Made by a program: the position numbers and the translations under genes
Notes under the pieces: model-generated
Told to the model about the DNA's origin: nothing
Database searches by the model: none
What the model saw: the letters and a program-made list of their open reading frames with translations, nothing else
In this document: positions 9,683-20,511 of the stretch, piece by piece
Layout: each line of letters opens with the position of its first letter
Position numbering within the stretch: position 1 is the first letter of the stretch
Assembly (NCBI GenBank): GCA_039105265.1
Contig: JAPFFF010000004.1
Coordinates: forward strand, 372,001 to 436,000
From: Tritrichomonas musculus
Taxonomy: Eukaryota > Parabasalia > Tritrichomonadida > Tritrichomonadidae
Direction of reading: 5' to 3'
DNA: 64,000 bases

Positions 9683-11155
9683 TTACTGTGGTGGTGCTGC
9701 TGGTTGATTACCTGGTAGTCTCTCTTCTGGCATACCTGCTGCTCTTCTGAATGCATTTGTAAACTGAACTACTTCTGTTGGTGGCATATTGAACTCTTCT
9801 GCTTCAATATAGACAGGAATGAAAGAAATGATTTTCTCCCAGACATTACCTGTAAGATATGGGCTTGCAAATGCATCTGTGGCAACTCTTACTTCTTTCT
9901 TTGACTTCAATTTCTTCCACATTTCTTCATCAACTCTAAGCACATCTTGTCCGTATACTCTTACCATTGTTGTTGCTACAAATGCTTTCTCCCAGACGTT
10001 AGATGCAACTTTAGCCAGTTTCTTATTACCTGGATATGTTCCATTATTGACTGATTTAAAGCCTTTATATATTGGATTAATGATTTTACTTGTAAATACC
10101 TGGAAGACTGTTTTGTTGTGTGGCTGTAATACTTTGGTGTAACCTGCGTTTTCAACGGCGGCTGCGAATTGCGCGCCTTGTTCATTTCTATTACGTAATA
10201 GTCTAACACCTCTCTCATCATATTCAGGTTTGAACATATCATTAACGAAGCCTTTGAATCCCTTACCATATTCTTTTCTTTCATCTTCTGTTGGGTAAGT
10301 ACTGTAATATTTATATCTATATGGATATGTGCTGTCGACGGTAGTATAACCGTTAACTATGATAGGTTTATTTGTGCGTCTTTCTCTAACAATAACATCT
10401 GCTATTCCATCTCCATCTTCATCATCACCGGTTACATGATAGATATCGCTAAATCCATGTTTATCTACCCATCTTTGCGCACCTACAACACTTTGTGCAT
10501 TGTTGATTCTCCTGATGTCCTGTTTGCCACTAAGAACGGATGGAACAATTCTTTCTATTTCGGCTCCATATGGTTGCTTTTTTGGTTTCGCTATACGTGG
10601 TATTGGATGTTGCCTAAAGTAGTTAATAGCGTCAATACTGTCATTTAAGTCTCTATGGTCAACACCTGTTGCTTCTAAACCCTGTCTGAATTCATTCATG
10701 CGGTTGGTAGTGAGAAAGAGTGGATATGCTATATTGACATTTGACTGTTGAGCCTGACTTGGTGGTGGTCGGTCCATTTGTGTTTGCCTTTTATCACCCG
10801 ATAAAATATTATTTTCGGTGTTTACATTTTCATCATCGTCGGAATCTGACGATATGTTGAATGGAACATCACTGCTTCTTTGATTAGACGTTGTTGGCTT
10901 TATTACATCCTCGAATGTTTCTTCTACTAAGTTATACAGAAAATCAAATATATTGTTTGTCGTTACTTCATCACTATTGAAGTTGTATGTAGCTAAGAAG
11001 TCAGTTACTCGCTTCACATTTTCGAGATACTTAGTTGATTCTCTGACTTCTCCTGCATAGTTATCCATATATACCGAAACGTGTTCTCTTATGTATCTCA
11101 GTATTCTCGTTACTGTTTCAGACCCTAGAGATTTTATTTTATTGAACAGTGACAT
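9683..11155 (-). CDS. Polinton-associated protein, structural candidate (490 aa)
   Basis: A long frame inside the Maverick-like fossil. The N-terminal 90 residues are helical; residues 90-145 are low complexity with an acidic SDSDDDENVN run; a DDEDGDGIADV segment near 250 resembles Ca-binding-type Asp/Gly loops, followed by Tyr-rich sequence (TYPYRYKYYSTYPTED). The C-terminus ends in a Pro-rich tail. I do not recognise the family with certainty. Its place beside the packaging ATPase suggests a virion-related or minor structural role; this is inference from context. Confidence 0.5.
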   Translation of the reverse strand: MSLFNKIKSLGSETVTRILRYIREHVSVYMDNYAGEVRESTKYLENVKRVTDFLATYNFNSDEVTTNNIFDFLYNLVEETFEDVIKPTTSNQRSSDVPFNISSDSDDDENVNTENNILSGDKRQTQMDRPPPSQAQQSNVNIAYPLFLTTNRMNEFRQGLEATGVDHRDLNDSIDAINYFRQHPIPRIAKPKKQPYGAEIERIVPSVLSGKQDIRRINNAQSVVGAQRWVDKHGFSDIYHVTGDDEDGDGIADVIVRERRTNKPIIVNGYTTVDSTYPYRYKYYSTYPTEDERKEYGKGFKGFVNDMFKPEYDERGVRLLRNRNEQGAQFAAAVENAGYTKVLQPHNKTVFQVFTSKIINPIYKGFKSVNNGTYPGNKKLAKVASNVWEKAFVATTMVRVYGQDVLRVDEEMWKKLKSKKEVRVATDAFASPYLTGNVWEKIISFIPVYIEAEEFNMPPTEVVQFTNAFRRAAGMPEERLPGNQPAAPPQ

Positions 11156-11470
11156 TTTCCTCTAATAAAAATGCAATTATCCCTGGCCGCAAGAGGAAAT
11201 TATTCGAGCAACATTAATATTTGGAATGATTTTTGTCCTGCGGACAAAACCGCTCGCTCCGCTCACTATCATGTCCAAACAGATTAACGCTTTCCTCGAT
11301 GGTTTTGCTTTGTAAATATCTCAGTAAAGAAACAGAAAAGTAACGTATAGAAATAGCATGATTGGCTAGGAAGTGATATGTGAATGTTAGTAATGTATGC
11401 TCCAGAAAAACGCAATATATCAAACATGAAAATTTTATTTTTACTAGGGTAAAAGGGAGCACTACAGAAA

Positions 11471-11731
11471 ATGTCAACAGCCCCAACAAGCCAATCAGAA
11501 AAGTTTATTCATGCAAAACCATTAAAGGAACTTTCATACGATTATTTACTATTCCTCTCATCACCTAATTACTTGTCATTCGAATATAGCTATTATGTAT
11601 GCGAATACGTTAGACATGAAAGATACTTAGATATATACAAGAGATACCAGATAGGCCATAGAGAGATATTAATGAAGATAGATGAAGAGATAGAAGAGAT
11701 AAGAAAGGTTCTGTATGAATACCTATTTTAA
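11471..11731 (+). CDS. Small Polinton-associated frame (86 aa)
   Basis: Not recognised. Tyr-rich and helical, ending in a charged Glu/Ile/Lys helix. It lies on the strand opposite to the ATPase and structural frames and is followed 52 bp later by another small plus-strand frame. Base composition is that of the fossil element. Confidence 0.4.
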   Translation: MSTAPTSQSEKFIHAKPLKELSYDYLLFLSSPNYLSFEYSYYVCEYVRHERYLDIYKRYQIGHREILMKIDEEIEEIRKVLYEYLF

Positions 11732-11782
11732 ACAAAAACTAATTATATTTGCGCTAATGGTTACACACAAGAATTTAGCCTG

Positions 11783-12121
11783 ATGAATTATCTTGAATGT
11801 AATCTTACTGGAGGTGCAAAGGAGATGATAGAAAAGATTAAGCCGGCCAGAAATAATAGGAAGAAAGAATTCGAAAGGGAAAAGAAAGATCAAGAAGAAA
11901 AGCAGAAAAATAAAACAAAAGAACATTGTAATGCCATGCATGAACTAAAGAAACTTGCATGGGATAAAAACGGTACATATACGTACCAACAAAACAGCCT
12001 TGTGAGTGTCAGTCAAGAATGGCTAAATGAAGTTAAAAGCCTATTAGAGTTAGCAGGAGAGAATACCAGTTACGACAATATTATATACCTTATGTCATAC
12101 CTAGCTGAACAAACTGATTGA
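11783..12121 (+). CDS. Small charged Polinton-associated frame (112 aa)
   Basis: Not recognised. Residues about 20-50 are a Lys/Glu-rich likely coiled coil, then a more globular C-terminal half. It is the last clear frame of the Maverick-like fossil; sequence beyond it to about 12425 is decayed. No function can be assigned. Confidence 0.4.
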   Translation: MNYLECNLTGGAKEMIEKIKPARNNRKKEFEREKKDQEEKQKNKTKEHCNAMHELKKLAWDKNGTYTYQQNSLVSVSQEWLNEVKSLLELAGENTSYDNIIYLMSYLAEQTD

Positions 12122-12425
12122 TAATTTTTTTCCGTATAAAATGGAAGGCGACATTGAAGTGACAAAAAATGATTTTGTCGTGAAATTGAATGAAACGTAA
12201 ATGTCCTGAGTGAAAAGTTCGTTGTTAATAAAAAACAGGTGTTTTTAACGAAAGCATAGTGTGGGCAGTAGAGTATCTGGAAAGGTATCCAAAAACGAGA
12301 ATTTTACAACAGTGACGAAAAATTGAATGGGCTACGGGGTTTGGAGGGATGTTTGGCTGTAAACCAGACATCACTCCAAATTCGATTGATGCTTTACCAA
12401 TGCATTTATTGGCAATATGGTTAAA

Positions 12426-12517
12426 TTAACTTTTGATTAGTATTATATATAGAAAACAAATGCATAAATAAATATTCATTTTATCACAAAAACCAAAATG
12501 TTAAGGTTTTTTTTTGG

Positions 12518-12551
<34 letters not shown>

Positions 12552-12870
12552 AGAAAATATTTCAACAATTGAATTTTTGAATAGTATAATTTGATAAAAC
12601 TCATAGAAATCTCAAGGCTGGAGTTTTTTCAATATTGAATAGTTTACATTAAAAACGATCAGTAGACACTTAAAAAGAAATATATTTTTAGATAATTTTT
12701 ACAGAGACTAATATTTATACGCATTTTTTACAATAAGTATTGTCTCAATAAATACTATTCATCATTTTCATCTTATTTTTTTCTATTAGTTCTCTCAAAA
12801 AGTTGAGACACAATCTCTCTTGTTATAGTTTCCAAAAATAAATATTAATATGAAGTAATGTTTACTCACT
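12426..12870. other. Intergenic with a 32-nt A run
   Basis: No gene seen. An uninterrupted A run lies at 12518-12549. I found no retroposon body or duplication next to it. The right half is the 3' flank of UBA3. Confidence 0.5.
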
Positions 12871-14226
12871 CTATGTTAAAACGGCAATGAAATCTTTATT
12901 GTGTACTGACGATGAACCACCAATTTGGTCTCCAACTTTAAATCCGAATTCTGACATTTTCTTTGTTAAATTATCTTTGGTAGACTCAATAAGTGGTGTA
13001 ACAATATTTTGTTTTCCTTTAATTAGAGATGTTGCATCTGGGAAGTTTATATCTGCTGCTAACCTTTTAAGGAAATCTCCAACTGTTTCATCTGGGTTGT
13101 ATTTAATTTGTGGCGTGTTTGATCTACAAACAGGACAATTCGGGACTCTAGCATATGTAAGAGTACTCAAATTTGCACCTAAATATTCTGAATTTCCATC
13201 AAATAATACATTATTAACTGGATTATGTTCAAAATCTGGGTTAACTTTATTACTGAGGAGTGGTGCACAATCAGATATAATTTTAATTGCTTCAGTAACA
13301 CATAACGATGCTATGACAGCTTGTGTAGAAGCAATTGCAGCAACAGTATTTTTAAGAACTTTCCTGGTAAGTCTATAATCAATAGGATAATCTAAATTGA
13401 ACTTCTTTGCATGCTCAAGTGCTTTATCTGTAATCCATTGGCAATGCTCATCATTATCACCATCAAATTTTTCCCCTTTTCTTAATTTATCCCATAAATT
13501 TTGATATGCATAATGAATGCAATGTTCCGGTTTTCTTGGGTGTGAAACAAGTGTACACGATTGAAATTGAGTTGGTCGAGAAAATGTTTTTCTCTGACAT
13601 TCCATACATGCATTTTGATTTGGGAAAATGGACATAATGTTTCCTGACCAGGCAGTCGTTCCACCATCAATGTATGGAATAGATACATCATTATTTGTTT
13701 TCTTTGCTATTTCCACAAGTTTTGAGCTTAACCAAAGGCGGGCTTCAACATTATCAAGACCTCCAATAACAAGATGGAAACCTACATAGTATTCATCTGG
13801 GAGCTCTTGGATTTTGCATGTTTTATAATTTATTTCGATATCGTCTTCGACTTCTTTTCCATCTTTATCAGTGTATTTAATTTTACCAAATCGTCCACGA
13901 ACACGGTTTCTGATATACTCTGCTGCAACTTCTGATTTATAACGACCAACATCTTTTTGTCTAAAAAGAAACTGCCTATTTAAATTTGAGATATCGATTT
14001 GATCCATATCGATAATGTCAATATGCTTGAAACCATTAAAAGCAAGCGACTTTAGAATTTCACAACCCAAACCTCCAGCTCCTATAACAAGCACTCTGAC
14101 ATCGCGAATATAATCTAGTGATGCTTTGGAATCGCTATCAAAATATTGCCCCACAAATGGCCCAACACCTTCTATCAAAGATGTAACTCCTGGAGAGAAC
14201 ATTTGAAAAATGAATAAATTTGACAT
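12871..14226 (-). CDS. UBA3: NEDD8-activating enzyme E1 catalytic subunit, UBA3-like
   Basis: Adenylates NEDD8 and carries it as a thioester before transfer to the E2 UBC12, working as a heterodimer with NAE1. Visible: the nucleotide-binding loop VLVIGAGGLGCEI (GAGGLG at 49-54), the DISNLNRQFLF strand with N83/R84, K97 in GRYKSEV, D158 in GGLDNVEAR, zinc ligands C207/C210 and C364/C367, and catalytic Cys224 in SCTLVSHPRKPEHC, which matches the UBA3 rather than UBA1 or UBA2 version of the motif. The C-terminal 80 residues fit the ubiquitin-fold domain that binds the E2. Length 451 aa is close to the human protein (about 460). Start: Met1 gives MSNLFIFQMF; Met9 is an alternative that would begin just before the conserved region. 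No interruption; single-exon. Confidence 0.95.
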   Translation of the reverse strand: MSNLFIFQMFSPGVTSLIEGVGPFVGQYFDSDSKASLDYIRDVRVLVIGAGGLGCEILKSLAFNGFKHIDIIDMDQIDISNLNRQFLFRQKDVGRYKSEVAAEYIRNRVRGRFGKIKYTDKDGKEVEDDIEINYKTCKIQELPDEYYVGFHLVIGGLDNVEARLWLSSKLVEIAKKTNNDVSIPYIDGGTTAWSGNIMSIFPNQNACMECQRKTFSRPTQFQSCTLVSHPRKPEHCIHYAYQNLWDKLRKGEKFDGDNDEHCQWITDKALEHAKKFNLDYPIDYRLTRKVLKNTVAAIASTQAVIASLCVTEAIKIISDCAPLLSNKVNPDFEHNPVNNVLFDGNSEYLGANLSTLTYARVPNCPVCRSNTPQIKYNPDETVGDFLKRLAADINFPDATSLIKGKQNIVTPLIESTKDNLTKKMSEFGFKVGDQIGGSSSVHNKDFIAVLT

Positions 14227-14408
14227 TTTACATAAATTTTCAAATAGAAAAAATTCAATTATTTTAAGAATTTTTTTAAAATTTTAGAATTACAAATGCA
14301 GTAATAATGAAATTGAACAATACAATCATTAGATAAATGTAACCATTTTTTTATTATATTTATTTTAAACTTTTTGTTATATAGATGCCTGAAAAAGTTG
14401 CCGACGAC

Positions 14409-14755
14409 AGGAAAAAGTTGCCAACGGTGGCCTTAAAAGCATTTTTTCAGCATTTAAACAATACGATATAAAAAAGAAATCATTGTTTCATTATTTGTTG
14501 CATTTTAAAATATAAAATGATGTTTATGTTTCATTTTTTTAAACAAATTTTGTTAAATTTTTTAAAAATTTTTATGTTAACTTTTTCTTAGCATTTCAAT
14601 TGAGCATTGAATATAAGATATATATATATCTTCATATTTTTTTAATTATTACTTTTTATTACATATTAATAATATTTAATATAATTTAAATATAATTAAT
14701 TATAACTTTCATTTAAATATATCCTTAAAAAGGTCATCGTTGGCAACTTTTTCCC
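14409..14755. repeat. Small inverted-repeat element (about 350 bp)
   Basis: Arms near 14409-14436 and 14723-14755 pair over GGAAAAAGTTGCCAACG and neighbours with a few mismatches. The interior is AT-rich and non-coding. A second partial copy of the GAAAAAGTTGCC motif lies just outside the left arm. No target duplication could be fixed. Probably a MITE. Confidence 0.4.
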
Positions 14756-15240
14756 GCCACTTTAAATTGAAAATTTTTAAAAAATCATATTAAAAATATC
14801 AATATCATAAAAGATAAAGTGCTGCGATAAGAAGAAATGCATTTGAAAGGTTTATTTCATATAAAAATCAGCTGTATCATAAATTAATTATTATCCAATA
14901 TCAACTTTTTGATAATCATATAATAGATAATATACGATCTTGGCAACATCTCAATTTTCTTACAAATTTGAAAAGAAATACATATATCAATAATTTTTTC
15001 TTAGTTTCACAATTATATTTTAGCTATATGTCGAGAAAAATATCAAAAATCATAACAATACGATCATTTTCAACACAATTTTTTAAAATCGCAATTTTAT
15101 TATAATCTATATTAATAAATATGAATATAATCGATTATAGTTTTTATAGTGCATTGTATATTGGTTTACTAATTGTTTTATACAAAAATATTTCTCCAAA
15201 GCATTCGTTGAGTGTATTTCAGGCTTTAAGGACAATCGTT

Positions 15241-15922
15241 TTTTTCTACGCCACTTTTTGAATGTTTTTTCTATCCAAGAGTAGCTATAGTACTAAGAAA
15301 AAGTGGATGACTTCGGGAAAAACTGGGTGACGCATTCAATTTCTATAAATTTTGAATAAAAATAATGATCGTTCTAGTTTATAACATAAATTTGAATTTG
15401 AATTAATTTTCACAATTTTTTTTCTATAGATTGAGAAGATTCTATCAAAAAATTGAATTCGTCACCTAGTTTTTAGCTTCGTCGCCTACTTTTTCCTGTT
15501 ACTATACTCATGGAAAGAAAAAATTCGCCATCTTAAGGTGAAATTTAACTTACTCTGTTAAAAAAATTAACCAAAAAAATCGTAAATTTAAATTTTTCCT
15601 TAAAATTATAACTATTTGCTTTTTTTGATATAATTTTTTTTTATTTGTTCAATTCTTTTGAATACATAAAAAGCCGATGTAAAAGGTATGCGGTTTCGTC
15701 CTTTTTGAAGTCTATCTATTTTTACATAATTTTTCAGGAATATACGCACCAGTGATCACCACGAGGTTGCGGGAAGCCGAATCAGTTTCCTTGAATTGCT
15801 GGATGAATCGGGAAGCTATTTGAACTCTATATTTATGCATTATTTAGCCAAAATTGAAAAAAAAAAATGTATAAAAAAGTATTCAAAAAGTTTAAAAGTT
15901 TTCAAAAAGTGGCGTAGAAAAA
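15241..15922. repeat. Inverted-repeat element with a nested one
   Basis: The outer ends TTTTTCTACGCCACTTTTTG and its complement (right arm ending at 15922) form a clear inverted pair. Inside, 15286-15506 is a second inverted pair: the left arm starts TATAGTACTAAGAAAAAGT and the right arm ends in the related complement ACTTTTTCCTGTTACTATA, both also carrying a GTCACCCAGTTTTT-type block. This looks like one MITE inserted in another. No firm target duplications. Confidence 0.5.
15712..15840 (-). CDS. Tiny open frame inside the inverted-repeat element (42 aa)
   Basis: A 42-codon frame starting MHKYRVQIAS and containing ASRNLVVITGAYIPEKL. The stretch 15740-15840 is richer in G+C than the rest of the element, which suggests it is or was coding. 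Could be a relic of a transposase or a captured gene piece. Low confidence. Confidence 0.2.
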   Translation of the reverse strand: MHKYRVQIASRFIQQFKETDSASRNLVVITGAYIPEKLCKNR

Positions 15923-16164
15923 TACTATTACCCGATTAATAATATAATAATATAATAAATATTTGATTATAAGATTAAATATTAATTATTGAGCTAGATG
16001 TAATTCATTTTATCCAATATTTTATAATAAAAATCGATTTTTGAAAAGTATATATGATAATTTTAGCAAAGTATTTAAAACATAGCAAATGTAACAAATT
16101 AGCTATAAATATTGTATACTGATTCATCATCTTGATATTAAAAAAGGATTTTTTTTAAAAAAAA

Positions 16165-16878
16165 GGGAAATCGTTATCGCCCGTAATCAAAATTTCCGTG
16201 GCGGTTTAGGTCAATATTGACCTTATGTCGTACCATAGAAAAAAAGTCTGGAACTTTTTTGCACTTTTGCAAAAAAAAGCATGGGTAGCTACTCATGTTT
16301 TTTTCATATAAAAAAAATATAAACAGAATATTTTTTTATAGTCTAAAATCGATATTATTATGAGCATTCGCATATAAACAAGAAAGCGCAAATATTTTTA
16401 ACACCATCATTTTTTTATTTTGATGTATATAATTATGTAAATTCCAACTTTTCGCCAATATCATTGATATTGGAAATCATATACTTTTAAAGTTAAAAGG
16501 CAATTAATTAATTTTGAGTAATACGGTTTCATATATTTTTTATGCCTTTGGATTGTGCATTTATTTACACAATATAAAATATTCATATAATATTTAGATT
16601 AAAATTTAGATTTTCTTTGTTATAAAGTAATCAATAGAACTTTTATTAGCATATAAAATATTTGTCCTTTCTTGTTTATAAGCCAAGGCTCATAATAATA
16701 TCGACTTCAGACATTAAAAAAATATTCCGTTTATATTTTTTTTATATAGAAAAAACTATGAGTAGCTACCCATGCTTTTTTTTTTTGCAAAAGTGCAAAA
16801 AAGTTCCAGACTTTTTTTTCTATGGTACGATACAAGGTCAATATTGATCTAAACCGCCACAGGCAATTATGATTTCCC
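16165..16878. repeat. Inverted-repeat element, arms about 150 bp
   Basis: Left arm starts GGGAAATCGTTATCGCC and runs through GGTCAATATTGACC and GTCTGGAACTTTTTTGCAC to about 16330; the right arm (16715-16878) is its imperfect complement, ending GATTTCCC. About 714 bp, interior non-coding. Arms have diverged at several positions. No convincing target duplication, only A-rich flanks. Confidence 0.65.
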
Positions 16879-17167
16879 AAATATATATATATATATATTT
16901 ACCTGATCTTATCATTTCCCTTCCATTAATTTAGATTAATATAAATTAAATTTCAAACCAATTTTGGAAATATTTATTTTTGAAATAGATATTTTGAAAA
17001 TATGTTTTTTCCAAAAACACGTTATTTATTTTCCCTATTTTTTGATAACTTTACAAACGATTTTAAAAAACGATAAATGAGTATGATAGATATTAAGATA
17101 TTCAATTTATCTTTCTAATAATATAAAAGATACAATACAAAAAACTTTTCAAAAAGATTTTGGTAAG

Positions 17168-19242
17168 CTGGGTTTCCCTGTCCAGTGAGGTGAATAGCCA
17201 AGTTTGACTTTTTGAAGCATTTCTCGTTATTTCATATGGACAGCAGACCGTTTTATTGTATTCAAAAAAAAATGTAAAGTTATGAATTATTTGAGAAAAA
17301 ATGTCCATTAAAATCTTATGGACATTTAGCTTTTTTCCTCCTCCAATATTTATGAATAATACAATAGATGCAAAATTTAATAAAAATTTTGTCTTTATTT
17401 AACAAAATAAAAAAAACATTCAAAAAAATATCTACATTGAAATATTTCAAACAATTGCTATCATTTTTCAAAGTGATAAAATAAAAATATCTCAAAAAGT
17501 TTATGCTACAATCTATATTAAATTCAAAAAATAAAGAATATCTTTAGCATTTCTAAATTTAATAATATAAAAAAACAATATTTTATTTTTTAAAACATTA
17601 TAATTCAATTATAAATATGAATTGTACTCTAAAATAAGCAGAATTGAAAAACAATTATCGTTGCAATCTTTTCAAGGTAAAACTTAATTACATGTGATAT
17701 TTTCTGTAAATATTCTCTATCAGTAAATATGACCAATCGATTTATCACATTGATCTAGAATAATACAAATAATAGAACAAAATTTATTAAAAATATTATT
17801 TCAAAAGATTATTTTAAAAATGAATTTATAAGACAAATAAATATTGAATATAATTGGTCAAGCCAAATAAATTGAAAGATACATTCAATTTTTCTTAATA
17901 ACAAAATAATTTTTTATTTTTTTGGCGATTTATACATTTTATATATTATTATGAAAAATTATTTAATTAAAATTCTTTATATTTATTGTGAGACTAGCCT
18001 TGATTGAATGAGTACATTCAATTTTGGATATTTTGGACATTTTCAGAATAAAAATAAACCGTTAAATGGACATTTTTTCTCAAATAATTCATAACTTTAC
18101 ATTTTTTTTTGAATACAATAAAACGGTCTGCTGTCCAGTCTGACCGATTCTATGAGATTATTCAAATTAATTGAGATATTTTTTTGAAGTCAATAATTTA
18201 TATATAACTCATAAAAAAAACAATATATAAACAATTAAACATTTGAATATAAATAATAACATTATTTTATAATATATAATAATATTAAAAAGTGCTATTA
18301 AAGCAGTATATGAAAAATCAAATTTAAATCATTCTGAAAAAATTAATTGTAATTAAATAAATTAAATAGATAAATCATTTGATGTTTATTAATAGCAAAT
18401 CAGTTATTTGTTCAGCAAAAAATAATGTATTTTTTAAAAATGAAATATTCGTAAATAGAACTCAATTTCAACTCCAAAATTTTAGATTGGAAAAAAAAAT
18501 AGTATTATATATTAACAATTATTTATCAAAAATATTATTTATCAGGTATTTGGCGAGAAAACGAACCTCGACAAAAAAATTCGAACGATAGATTCAATTC
18601 TTTCAAATTATTTGAAGGAAAAACTCACAATTTACTCGTTAGACGATTAGAATTTCAATAAATTATTTTCATGCTAATTATTGAAAATTGAATATCATTG
18701 AAAGTATGTATTATTTATTATATATATTTCTTGATCAATTATATATATACATTTAATATAATTTTTAAATAAATTATATATATAAAAATAAATAACAAAT
18801 TAATAAATAAATCTAATGTAATCCTTTGTTATTATATTAAAATACATAAAAATAACATTATAAGGTCAATTTATAACCATATCTCTCTTTTTATATTAAT
18901 CTATTTTTATTTTGATAAAATTTGAATAAATATCTCATTAAAATAAAAATATAATTTTAATAATATATATATAATTACATGAATCTGCATTTATATTCAA
19001 AATATTAATATTTTTATTGAATATTAGAATATATAAAAAAATATTAATCGTTTTTTATCTGAAAAATTTATTTAATAATTTCAATTAATTCAAAAAATTT
19101 GGGACCTATATCTCAATTTTCATTGAATTTTGAGAAATATTCTCAAATCATATTACAACTCTGCTGCTGTCCATATGAAATAACGAGAAATGCTTCAAAA
19201 AGTCAAACTTGGCTATTCACCTCACTGGACAGGGAAACCCAG
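17168..19242. mobile_element. Long-TIR non-autonomous element with 8-bp duplication
   Basis: Ends CTGGGTTTCCCTGTCC and GGACAGGGAAACCCAG are perfect complements, and the inverted arms extend for about 145 bp. The flanks carry TTGGTAAG at 17160-17167 and 19243-19250, an 8-bp target duplication. The element is interrupted in its right arm by the hAT-like MITE at 18136-19164; removing that and its duplication leaves about 1,038 bp. The undisturbed left arm (around 17241-17260) serves as an empty-site reference for that inner insertion. No transposase frame. Superfamily unclear. Confidence 0.8.
18136..19164. mobile_element. hAT-like MITE, copy 1 (1,029 bp)
   Basis: Starts CAGTCTGACCG and ends ACAACTCTG, short CAG..CTG-type ends as in hAT elements. 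Flanked by an 8-bp duplication CTGCTGTC (18128-18135 and 19165-19172). The copy at 52706-54508 has the same ends, the same length after removing a nested insert, and a different 8-bp duplication. A 70-codon frame (18379-18591) exists in both copies with several residue changes; no known domain, probably not a gene. Copies differ at few bases, so both insertions are recent. Confidence 0.85.
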
Positions 19243-19250
19243 TTGGTAAG

Positions 19251-20511
19251 CTTATAAAAAAACTTTTTGATGAAAAATTCAATAATTTCATTGAATATAT
19301 TGAAAAAATGCTTTTATAATAAAAATTCTAAAACCAACTTGTATTAATTAAATGATAAAATATTAGAATATATATATGAAAAATAGGCTTTTAATGTGTA
19401 ATCGAAAATTGAATTTAATTTCAAAATTGAAAATGTTTACAAATAGCGTGTTTTTTTTATCTTATTTGAATTTGAAATTATTTTTTGATGCTTTTTATTT
19501 ATCTTCTGAAGCAGTATTTTTAAATTAATAATAATTTAATATATAAATTATTCATTTTGTTATTGTATATAAATCTTATTATTTTCATTTAAAATAATTA
19601 CTATCATATCTTTTTTAATTACTTTCATTTTAAAAACCATCATTACTTGCAAACGTAAATACAAAAACAATACGACAGTTGAATAGGAACGGAAATTCAA
19701 AAGATTCTCCTCACCTATATGTAATTAACATTTAAATAATGTTTAAAATATTAATTTTTGTAGAATTGAAAAAATTAAAAAGAAATTGTAATATTTAAAG
19801 ACAACTTGGCAAGTTATAATTTTATGCAATCATATAAACCATTTTACTGTAATTTTAAATATTGCTAACTTAATAATAGCAATATATATATGTCAATATT
19901 TCAAAATAATATTCAACCTTATTGAAATATCTCTCTTTAGGATGAAAAATTGTTATGTTTCAAGATTTTTTTAATAATAAATCGTTCAAACAAGAATCTT
20001 TCTATTTATTTCTAAAGACAAGTAAGTTATAAATACATATAAGCCATTCGAAGTTATAAAAAGATGTTTTTTATAAAATGATAAATCTGAAAATTGTCCC
20101 AAAAAAGTGCTATTTTTATAAAACACTTTATATGAAAAATTTAAAAAATCTTTTTTTTTAATGTTAAATAATCACAATTAAGCATATAATAAAAAAGATC
20201 AAATTTACATATAACGTTAATTGCTTTTGAGATTCAAAGTAAGAAGATGTGATAAAAAAAAATGAATCAAAATATTGAAAAGTAATTCTTCTGAAATTTG
20301 AAAGAAAACAGACGATGTTATTAGATTCAGAAAATTGAATATAAAACAGACGCTATTTAGCGAACATTCAAAATCCCACAATAATTTGTGAAAATGATAA
20401 ACTCTACTCACATTTTTTTCAAAGATGAGAATTATTCAATTTGTATAAAAACATTCAAAAAATTGAATTTGGTAATAAAAGATTATTTATTTCTCAATAT
20501 CACATCTTTTA
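19251..20511. other. Intergenic, no gene seen
   Basis: AT-rich, no supported gene or RNA. The right end is the Myb gene promoter: a TTCAAAAAATTGAA palindrome at 20454-20467 and a TCACATC sequence about 12 nt before the ATG, which could act as a trichomonad-type initiator. Confidence 0.5.

Larger units (their letters stand above)
8950..12425. mobile_element. Polinton/Maverick-like fossil fragment
   Basis: A stretch of visibly higher G+C than the flanks, with tightly packed frames on both strands: a packaging-ATPase piece and a larger structural-type frame on the minus strand, then two small plus-strand frames, followed by a decayed tail to about 12425. This gene set fits the Maverick/Polinton class known to be abundant in trichomonads. 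No integrase, polymerase or protease part and no terminal repeats were found, so it is a broken, partial copy. Edges are set by composition only and are approximate. Age appears moderate: some frames remain long, others are worn. Confidence 0.6.

Noticed and set aside
12518-12549. Poly(A) tail of a retroposon
   Set aside because: No retroposon body, no target duplication; A runs of similar length occur elsewhere.
16662-16847. 61-codon frame
   Set aside because: Lies inside an inverted-repeat arm and is Phe/Tyr/Lys-rich from homopolymers.
17102-17308. 68-codon frame on the minus strand
   Set aside because: It crosses the end of the long-TIR element, so it is an accident of the junction.
18379-18591. 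70-codon frame shared by the two hAT-like MITE copies
   Set aside because: No domain, AT-driven residue content, and several amino-acid changes among very few DNA differences.
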